Positions 58,358-64,000 of a DNA stretch of 64,000 nucleotides are shown here, piece by piece. A program made the translations under genes and the position numbers. Numbering within the stretch: position 1 is the first letter of the stretch; each line of letters begins with the position of its first letter. The stretch is taken from positions 51,523 to 115,522 of the forward strand of contig JAZNPK010000024.1 of the NCBI GenBank assembly GCA_045589595.1, in the 5' to 3' direction. The notes under the pieces are model-generated. The model searched no databases and had not been told where the DNA came from. It saw only the letters and a list, made by a program, of their open reading frames with translations. This stretch comes from SIG77 sp045589595. Lineage in GTDB: Bacteria > Verrucomicrobiota > Lentisphaeria > Victivallales > UBA1829.

Positions 58358-59059
58358 ATGAATTCAGAAACATCAATGTTCCGGGCGGGATTGGATGACT
58401 CCGGTGCCGGAATGGCTTTTGCCGTGACGGATCAGAACGGAACGGTTCTCTTTGACGAATTTATTCCCCATTTGAGCAGAACAACAGCCAATCTGCCCCA
58501 GCGTATGGCGGATCTGTTGTCGGCTCATCAGCTCGGGTTTCAGGATATTGCGGAATGGAGCGTTGGTGCCGGACCCGGCTCTTTCACCGGCTTGCGGATC
58601 GCATCCGCTTTTGTGATGGGGCTGGCATTCGGAAAAAGCGGGAGCGTCCGTACCCGTTGTGTATCCACATCTGCCATGATCGCTGCCGCAGTTCCAGGCA
58701 GTCCCGACCGGGTCCTCATCCTCTTTGACGGCAGAAAAAAAGAATTGCTGGCGTATGGAATGAAGAAAACGCCGACAGGATATCGTGAAGACGGTTTTTA
58801 TACGGTGATCCGGACAATGGACGAAGCGCAGAAAGCCGTTGCAGAATATGATGCTGCAGCCGCTCCCGCCGGAGATCACGAAACGGTGAAAGCGTTGTAC
58901 GGCGGTCTTTTTGCGGAGACTGTTTTCTGTGTGGATCGTCCGTCTGCCGCCGCGTTGATCGCATGGGCACCGGATGATTTCAGCCGTCCGCTGACCGATC
59001 TGCTGTATTTGCGTCCGGCAGTTTTTGTGGAACCGCAAAAGCTCAGGTCTGTGGAATGA
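58358..59059 (+). CDS. tsaB: tRNA threonylcarbamoyladenosine biosynthesis protein TsaB
   Basis: 233 residues. The N-terminal actin-like fold begins with LDDSGAGMAFAVTDQNGTVLF, and WSVGAGPGSFTGLRIASAFVMGLAFG is the TsaB hallmark (GPGSFTGLR). TsaB is the scaffold partner of TsaD and TsaE in making t6A at position 37 of ANN-decoding tRNAs; no other tsa genes are in the window. The C-terminal half is divergent, as is usual. AAAGG lies 9-10 bases before the ATG. Its stop overlaps the GHL10 gene start as ATGA. Confidence 0.9.
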   Translation: MNSETSMFRAGLDDSGAGMAFAVTDQNGTVLFDEFIPHLSRTTANLPQRMADLLSAHQLGFQDIAEWSVGAGPGSFTGLRIASAFVMGLAFGKSGSVRTRCVSTSAMIAAAVPGSPDRVLILFDGRKKELLAYGMKKTPTGYREDGFYTVIRTMDEAQKAVAEYDAAAAPAGDHETVKALYGGLFAETVFCVDRPSAAALIAWAPDDFSRPLTDLLYLRPAVFVEPQKLRSVE

Positions 59060-60438
59060 AACGGGCTCTGTCCTTACTGTTTTTGCTCTTTCTCGCTGCA
59101 ACTCTGTCCGGCGGACAGTTCCGTATCCTGACCGATCCCGTTACGGGGAAGCAGGTCCGGTACGCCGGAAAACTGCACAACAGCCCCGTGTTCCTGCAGA
59201 AGAAATATGTGGCGAAAGAATCTGAATTCCGCGGTGTCTGGGTGGCAACGATCGAGCAGATCGACTTCAAACAGCACGTGACGGCGGCGTCTTTCCGGAA
59301 AGATTTTCTGACGGTACTGCAGAATCTGAAAAATGCCGGATTCACCGCCCTGATCTTTCAGGTCCGCCCGATGAACGATGCGTTTTATCCGTCCGAGATC
59401 AGCCCTTATTCCAAATGGATGACCGGCACGGAAGGCAAAACTTTTACGGATGAACCCGCTTTCGATCCGATGAAGTATATGGTGACGGAAACCCGCAAAG
59501 CCGGATTGGAATTTCATGCGTGGCTGAACCCGTACCGCGTGGCAAACGGCATATCCGTCAGCAAAAAAAAGTATCTGGACAGCCTGGATAAAAAGAATTT
59601 TGCCCGACAGAAACAGTATCTTGTGCTTGAATACAAATGCAGTGACGGCAAAACGAATCTGATCCTCAATCCCGGCGAACCGGAAGTGATGAATTATCTC
59701 TTCCGTGTTGTGTTGGAGATCGTGCAGAAATATCAGGTGGATGCCATTCACATGGACGATTATTTTTATCCCTACGGCGGTCTGCCGGAGCAGGCGGACA
59801 AAAAAACGTATGAAAACTACGGCGCAAAGAAGAAGTTGACGCTGGAGGAGTGGCGGCGGGATAATGTGAACTCTCTTGTCCGGAACATGCACATACTGCT
59901 GACGCGGTTCAACAAGAGCAGAAAACGGTCAGTTCAGTTCGGGATCAGTCCCTTCGGGATCTGGGCAAATACCCCGTTGTCGGTCAAACTCCATCCGAAA
60001 AACAGCAAGAAAAAATTCCAGTCCATGCCGGAAGGTTCCCTGACCGCCGGAACACAATCCTATTTTGAACAGTACGCCGACTCCCGGAAATGGGTCAGAG
60101 AAGGCTGGGTGGATTATATCGTGCCGCAGTTGTACTGGAATTTTGATCATGATGTGGCTGCCTATGCCGCATTGACCGACTGGTGGGCGCAAACGGTTCG
60201 CGGTACAAAAGTCAAACTTTACACCGGACACGGTTTCTACCGGCTGAACAAAGGGACATCGTGGAACAAAGATGAGATCCCGGATCAGCTGATCTTCAAC
60301 AACAATTTTGCGGAAGTGTGCGGTTGCGCGTTCTTCTCCTACATCCGCATATTTGAGCCTGACAATGCGGTCCAGCGCGAAGCTGCCGCAAAGATCATAA
60401 AACAGTTCTGGAAAAAACAATACGGAGTCAAAAAATGA
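59056..60438 (+). CDS. exported glycosyl-hydrolase-like 10 (GHL10) protein
   Basis: 460 residues. MKRALSLLFLLFLAATLSGG is a signal peptide. The GHL10 (DUF187) barrel starts with SEFRGVWVATIEQIDF and continues through FTALIFQVRPMNDAFYPSE, LEFHAWLNPYRVANG, VDAIHMDDYFYPYGG (catalytic-face Asp pair), QFGISPFGIWAN and VDYIVPQLYWNFDHD. Members such as Bacillus YngK and E. coli YddW are exported and some cleave denuded peptidoglycan or related glycans; the exact substrate is not known here. It is coupled to tsaB upstream and to the second aldolase gene downstream by ATGA overlaps. Confidence 0.88.
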   Translation: MKRALSLLFLLFLAATLSGGQFRILTDPVTGKQVRYAGKLHNSPVFLQKKYVAKESEFRGVWVATIEQIDFKQHVTAASFRKDFLTVLQNLKNAGFTALIFQVRPMNDAFYPSEISPYSKWMTGTEGKTFTDEPAFDPMKYMVTETRKAGLEFHAWLNPYRVANGISVSKKKYLDSLDKKNFARQKQYLVLEYKCSDGKTNLILNPGEPEVMNYLFRVVLEIVQKYQVDAIHMDDYFYPYGGLPEQADKKTYENYGAKKKLTLEEWRRDNVNSLVRNMHILLTRFNKSRKRSVQFGISPFGIWANTPLSVKLHPKNSKKKFQSMPEGSLTAGTQSYFEQYADSRKWVREGWVDYIVPQLYWNFDHDVAAYAALTDWWAQTVRGTKVKLYTGHGFYRLNKGTSWNKDEIPDQLIFNNNFAEVCGCAFFSYIRIFEPDNAVQREAAAKIIKQFWKKQYGVKK

Positions 60439-61217
60439 AATTCAACAGTCTCGATTCGTTTCTGAAAAAGGTCCGTTCCGGTGAAACTGCACTGGGAACC
60501 GTGATCAATATGAATAATCCTCTTGTGGCGGAAATGGCTGCCCATTGCGGATTCGATTTCATCTGGTTCGACATGGAACATTCCCCCATGGTCATCACCG
60601 ATGCCCTGCATCATATGATGGCAGTCCGCAGTACCGGTTGCGCGCCTTTCATCCGTGTGCCGTGGTGTGTGAATTATCTGTTGAAACCCGTGCTGGATCT
60701 TGCTCCCGCCGGCGTGATCATCCCCATGGTCAACGATGCGAAAACAGCCGAAGCTGCTGTGAAAGCATGTCGTTATCCTCTTTACGGCGGCGAGCGTGGA
60801 TTTGCCACCATCCGGAACAATGAATACGGCAGGATCAACATTGACGAATATGTGGAGGCATGCCGTGAAGAACCGTTGGTGATCGTGCAGATCGAACACA
60901 AAGAAGCGGTCCGGAACATTGATGAGATTTTGAAAGTGGAAGGGATCGGCAGTATCTGCATCGGACCTTACGACCTTTCTCTCTCCTACAACAAGCCCGG
61001 AAAATTTGACGATCCGGAGATCATCGATGCCATTGATACTGTCCGGGAAAAAACATTGGCTGCGGGAGTGATGCTGGGCGGGTTCTGTGCCACGCCGTTC
61101 TGGCGGAACCGGTTTATGAACTGGAAAGCTGTCACCGGAGATACGGACCTTCTTGCAGCCGCATTCCGGGATAAAATCGCGGACTGGAAAGAAACGGAAA
61201 AACAGATCAAGCGCTGA
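60435..61217 (+). CDS. HpcH/HpaI-family aldolase (copy 2)
   Basis: 260 residues. FIWFDMEHSPM (catalytic His), APFIRVPWCVN (Arg), VLDLAPAGVIIPMV, LVIVQIEHKEA (metal Glu) and ICIGPYDLSLSY (metal Asp) mark the same family as the gene at 56550. The segment LKPVLDLAPAGVIIPMV is identical in both, but other parts differ (GERGFATIRNNEYG here, IRGCGVRRGIRYG there), so they are diverged paralogues with probably different aldehyde substrates. It is the last gene of the regulator-tsaB-GHL10 unit and overlaps GHL10 as ATGA. Confidence 0.9.
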   Translation: MKFNSLDSFLKKVRSGETALGTVINMNNPLVAEMAAHCGFDFIWFDMEHSPMVITDALHHMMAVRSTGCAPFIRVPWCVNYLLKPVLDLAPAGVIIPMVNDAKTAEAAVKACRYPLYGGERGFATIRNNEYGRINIDEYVEACREEPLVIVQIEHKEAVRNIDEILKVEGIGSICIGPYDLSLSYNKPGKFDDPEIIDAIDTVREKTLAAGVMLGGFCATPFWRNRFMNWKAVTGDTDLLAAAFRDKIADWKETEKQIKR

Positions 61218-61313
61218 TTTTTTTTCAGCAGAACTTGAAAAATGGATTTCAGCGTGTACTTGTAAGTGATATCAGACAGAAATTTTACCATTAACGAAGA
61301 AAAGGAGCGAAAA

Positions 61314-62051
61314 ATGGCAAATGAACTTGACGAAATGACCGGTCCTGTCAACAGTGCAGGGCGTGATATCAATGTGATCGAAAAACAGCTGACACCGAAG
61401 ATCGGCATTGGTTCCTCGATTTTTGAACTGGTGATCTCCCTCATCGGTTTTGTTCCGGCGCTTATCGTGACGTTGAAGGGATCTGCATCCGATACCGCCA
61501 TGATCATTCTCTGGATCGCCGGTGCGCTGCCCGCTGTTATTTACTGGTGGAAAGTCGTTCAGGCAAAAAATTATTTCCAGCAGCTTCAGCAGAAGATCCA
61601 GGCACATGCGTCTGAGATCGACAACTATCTTGAACAGCGTGTGGTGATCCTGCAGAATGTTGCCGGACTTGTTTCAAAAGCCATTGATCTGGATAAAGAT
61701 GTGATGAAAAATGTAGCTGCGTTCCGCGGTGGAGCGATCAGCGAAGGCAACCGCAGCGAGATCGCTGCGCAGATCGATACAACTTTCCGTTCCCTTGTGC
61801 CCCACGTGGAGGCGTATCCGGAACTGCGGGCGCATGATGCCATTGCCAGTGCCATGCAGCAGAATAATTATCTCCAGAAAGAGATCACTGCCGCACGGAC
61901 ACTCTACAACGATAAAGTCCAGATCTGGAATACCGATCTTTATGATTGGCCTGTCAAAATGATCGTGGCAGCCAGAGCCGGTTATACCACCCGTATTCCC
62001 TTTACGGCGTCCGCTGAAACCAAAGCGCAGGCTCGGGGGACCTTCTTCTGA
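61314..62051 (+). CDS. lemA: LemA-family membrane protein
   Basis: 245 residues from the ATG at 61314, which has AGGAG 6 bases upstream. Two hydrophobic segments at about 36-55 (IFELVISLIGFVPALIV) and 63-80 (MIILWIAGALPAVIYWW) precede a long helical domain with EQRVVILQNVAGLVSKAI and YNDKVQIWNTDLYDWPVKMIV, the LemA C-terminal pattern. The unusual feature is the second membrane segment; common LemA proteins have one. Function is unknown, although LemA genes often sit beside DUF3137 or TPM-domain genes. The gene starts 96 bases after the aldolase; a TTGAAA with a poor -10 lies in that gap. The stop shares one base with the next ATG. Confidence 0.8.
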   Translation: MANELDEMTGPVNSAGRDINVIEKQLTPKIGIGSSIFELVISLIGFVPALIVTLKGSASDTAMIILWIAGALPAVIYWWKVVQAKNYFQQLQQKIQAHASEIDNYLEQRVVILQNVAGLVSKAIDLDKDVMKNVAAFRGGAISEGNRSEIAAQIDTTFRSLVPHVEAYPELRAHDAIASAMQQNNYLQKEITAARTLYNDKVQIWNTDLYDWPVKMIVAARAGYTTRIPFTASAETKAQARGTFF

Positions 62052-63856
62052 TGCCCTATACCGCTGAGATCAACGAACCCGTAAGCGTTTATCAGAATCA
62101 GCTTGCGGCGGAATTTGCGGAAAACACTTCCCGGACATTTGAAGATATGCTTCAGAAGTCCGGAGTGGATCCCGAAGAAAACGCGAATCTTGTCAAATGC
62201 ATCCGGGAATTGGAGAAGATCGTTGCAAAGCTCACCTCAAAATTGGGGTGGGCGAGATTCTTCCGCAATCTGATGATCTTCTTTGCCATTGCCGGTGCTT
62301 TCGCAATCGGTTTGTATATTGCCGACCGGTTCGATGCTTTTGAAAATTTCAGCGTACCGCTCTGGTGTCCTGCCGGTGGTGCTGCCGCTCTCACTGTTTC
62401 ATTGCTGCTGATTTTTCTTGTTCTGAACAAAAAGATCGCTGCGCTCAGCGAACTCCTTGATCAGAAACAGGAGGAACTGTCGCAGCAGATCGCAGCCGCA
62501 TGGGCGCAAATGGAACCGTTGAACCGTCTGTTTCAGTGGAACACGGTGGCAAAACTCATTATGCAGACGTTGCCCATGTTCAAACTGGATAAATTCTTTT
62601 CCCGGGCGCGCATGGGGGAACTGATCAATGATTTCGGTTGGAACGGTATGCCGAATGGAAATAACGATTCCATGCTGTTCTGTCAGAGCGGCGCATTGAA
62701 CGGAAATCCCTTTCTGATCGGTGATCTGCTGCATTTTGAGTGGGAGACAAAGATCTACGAGGGCTCTCTGCTCATCTCATGGGAAGAACGGGAATCCTAT
62801 ACTGATGCAAACGGCAAAAGCAAAACACGCTGGGTCACAAAGTATCAGACACTCCATGCCACAGTGGAAAAACCGTTCCCCGGATATGAAAAAAATTCAT
62901 TTCTGCTCTACGCAAACAATGCCGCGCCGGATCTGGAGTTTTCGCGGGAACCTTCGGCACTTTCCGACAACAGTTTCTTTGATAAATTCGGGCTGAAACG
63001 CACCATCCGGAAACTGGAAAAGAAGTCGCGGGATCTCGACAACGGTTTCACGATCATGGCGAACGAGGAGTTTGATGCGGTATTTCATGCCATTGACCGG
63101 AGTGATGAACAGCAGTTCCGCCTTCTGTTCACCCCGTTGGCGCAGCAGGAAATGCTCAAAATATTGAGAGATCAGGAAACCGGTTACGGCGATGATTTCC
63201 GTTTTTGCAAACTGCAGAAACTCAATCTCCTTTTCCCGGAACATCTGGATGATATCGATCTTTCCGCATCGCCTGCAAATTTCCGGTTCTACGAACTGGA
63301 ACTTGCCAGAGAAACATTCAATGAGTTCTGCAATGAATATTTCAGATCATTCTATTTTGCATTTGCACCCATCCTTGCGATCCCCCTGTATCAGCAGTAC
63401 CGTTCCCAGCTGGATCTGACGCTGCCCAGCGGGAGAAGATCTTCCGACTGGGAATGGGAGGCCATTGCAAACTCATACAGCCGCAGCTGTTTTACGCCCC
63501 ATGATTCCGTTACGCAGAACATCCTGAAAGTGGAAAAACATTCCGAAGATGACGATGGCGGGTCCCGGCTGACAGTGACCGCCCACGGGTTCCGGTCTGT
63601 GCCGCGGACAGATTATGTTTCCGTTTACGGCAACGATGGAAAATACCATGATGTTCCGGTGAACTGGGACGAATTTCTGCCCGTTTCAAAATCTACGGAT
63701 ATGATCATCCGGGAAACGGAAGAGGAAAGTCAGATAGACTTTGAAAAAAAGGAAAGTGTTGCAGAATCCTGGCGGAATTTCTACCGCAACTGGCGACCGG
63801 CAAGCGGATCTGTCAAATTCAGGCGCTCCATTATTTCCCTGATCCCCGATTTGTAA
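62051..63856 (+). CDS. DUF3137-like membrane protein
   Basis: 601 residues. Two hydrophobic segments (about 73-95, LMIFFAIAGAFAIGLYIAD; about 107-128, AALTVSLLLIFLVL) are followed by helices and then DUF3137-type features: EEFDAVFHAIDRSDEQQF, RLLFTPLAQQEMLKIL and KLNLLFPEHLDD. In many bacteria DUF3137 genes follow lemA, as here, with a one-base TGATG overlap, so the products probably work together at the inner membrane. The C-terminal 150 residues (RSSDWEWEAIANSYSRS, SESQIDFEKKE-like end) extend beyond the usual domain. No function is known. An insertion sequence begins 11 bases after the stop. Confidence 0.7.
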   Translation: MPYTAEINEPVSVYQNQLAAEFAENTSRTFEDMLQKSGVDPEENANLVKCIRELEKIVAKLTSKLGWARFFRNLMIFFAIAGAFAIGLYIADRFDAFENFSVPLWCPAGGAAALTVSLLLIFLVLNKKIAALSELLDQKQEELSQQIAAAWAQMEPLNRLFQWNTVAKLIMQTLPMFKLDKFFSRARMGELINDFGWNGMPNGNNDSMLFCQSGALNGNPFLIGDLLHFEWETKIYEGSLLISWEERESYTDANGKSKTRWVTKYQTLHATVEKPFPGYEKNSFLLYANNAAPDLEFSREPSALSDNSFFDKFGLKRTIRKLEKKSRDLDNGFTIMANEEFDAVFHAIDRSDEQQFRLLFTPLAQQEMLKILRDQETGYGDDFRFCKLQKLNLLFPEHLDDIDLSASPANFRFYELELARETFNEFCNEYFRSFYFAFAPILAIPLYQQYRSQLDLTLPSGRRSSDWEWEAIANSYSRSCFTPHDSVTQNILKVEKHSEDDDGGSRLTVTAHGFRSVPRTDYVSVYGNDGKYHDVPVNWDEFLPVSKSTDMIIRETEEESQIDFEKKESVAESWRNFYRNWRPASGSVKFRRSIISLIPDL

Positions 63857-63869
63857 CGGCAAAAAAAGG

Positions 63870-63910
63870 GGCTGTTGCAAAACCTCAAAAAGGTGAGCAA
63901 CAGCCTTTTT
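63870..63910 (+). terminator. hairpin in the insertion-sequence end
   Basis: GGCTGTTGC (63870-63878) pairs with GCAACAGCC (63897-63905), with ACCT/AGGT inside, followed by T5. It should stop transcription coming from the DUF3137 gene before it reaches the transposase. Confidence 0.75.
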
Positions 63911-63913
63911 CTA

Positions 63914-63942
63914 TTGTTTGAGCAGAAAGTTGGAGGTATAAT
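63914..63942 (+). promoter_or_regulatory. promoter of the transposase gene
   Basis: TTGTTT (63914-63919), a 17-base spacer and a perfect TATAAT (63937-63942), with AGGAG at 63953-63957, 6 bases before the ATG. Confidence 0.7.
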
Positions 63943-63963
63943 AAGTCATGATAGGAGAAAATC

Positions 63964-64000
63964 ATGGCTTATTTTACAAATTCTCAAGGCTATTTGTTCC
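63964..64000 (+). CDS. probable transposase, N-terminal fragment
   Basis: Only 12 codons are in the window (MAYFTNSQGYLF). It has a well-placed AGGAG and lies just inside an IS-like terminal repeat, so a transposase is the natural reading. The residues are too few to assign a family. Confidence 0.55.
   Translation, partial: MAYFTNSQGYLF

Larger units (their letters stand above)
63868..64000 (+). mobile_element. insertion sequence, left end (cut by window edge)
   Basis: GGGGCTGTTGCAAAACC at 63868-63884 resembles terminal inverted repeats of IS1182-, IS5- or IS4-related elements, which often begin GGCTGTTGC. A terminator-like hairpin, a strong promoter and the first codons of a probable transposase follow in the next 130 bases. 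The other end and target duplication lie outside the window, so the family is not settled. Confidence 0.65.

Noticed and set aside
61236..61264. Promoter for lemA (TTGAAA, 16 bases, TACTTG)
   Set aside because: The -10 box is too poor to list as a feature, although its first bases resemble the aldolase promoter at 57367.

Overview
The window looks like chromosomal DNA from a Lentisphaerota (Victivallales-like) bacterium of the PVC group. This placement is inferred from a giant surface protein that opens with a LEDRVLFEAAA motif (LEPR-XLL type) followed by DUF4347, from secreted DUF4091 and GHL10 proteins, and from the mix of sugar-handling genes. No rRNA or tRNA is present to confirm it. Genes are densely packed, with many ATGA or TGATG stop/start overlaps.

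Layout. 1-1131: end of nagB and a short nagA (amino-sugar catabolism). 1297-10805, minus strand: ychF, murJ, a nitroreductase, an unrecognised gene, a polysaccharide deacetylase, two GNAT proteins, a YhiN-type flavoprotein, icd and a DUF2156 protein. 10943-12280: murD. 12439-29688: one gene of 17.25 kb for a 5,749-residue surface protein with a LEDRVLFEAAA leader, DUF4347, six beta-helix modules and about three YDG/MBG repeat units. 29719-33940: manA, argS and a GT-C type glycosyltransferase. 33964-41401, minus: a membrane protein, an FAD oxidoreductase, a secreted TPR/CBM9-like protein, a secreted DUF4091 protein and a membrane-anchored protein of unknown function. 41602-44396: a 2-oxoacid:ferredoxin oxidoreductase operon whose beta and gamma subunits are fused. 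44477-52471, minus: rimO, pgsA, hflX, a 1,345-residue exported coiled-coil protein and recR.

52618-54289 is the most interesting small-scale region. A consensus promoter leads into a 17-codon leader peptide with three Trp codons (WWRW), then a terminator hairpin with a T8 tract, a second small ORF with a good ribosome binding site, and a lone TrpB2-type tryptophan synthase beta chain. This reads as a classical transcription attenuator controlling trpB2 alone.

54452-57314, minus: an HpcH/HpaI aldolase, a D-2-hydroxyacid dehydrogenase and an M20 amidohydrolase, all overlapping. 57614-61217: a regulator with a degenerate S24/LexA-like domain, tsaB, a GHL10 protein and a second HpcH/HpaI aldolase. 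61314-63856: a lemA/DUF3137 pair. The window ends inside an insertion sequence, with a terminal repeat, promoter and the first codons of a transposase.

Two further patterns stand out. Intergenic sequences at 1136-1295 and 35781-35915 fold into neat four-way junctions (one long outer stem enclosing three hairpins, with a shared outer-arm core), and a looser relative lies at 54301-54446. Most transcription-unit starts also carry recognisable promoters of the form TTGNNN, a 16-17 base spacer, and TATATT, TATAAT or TATCTT. Function calls rest on motifs and gene context read by eye; no database search was possible.
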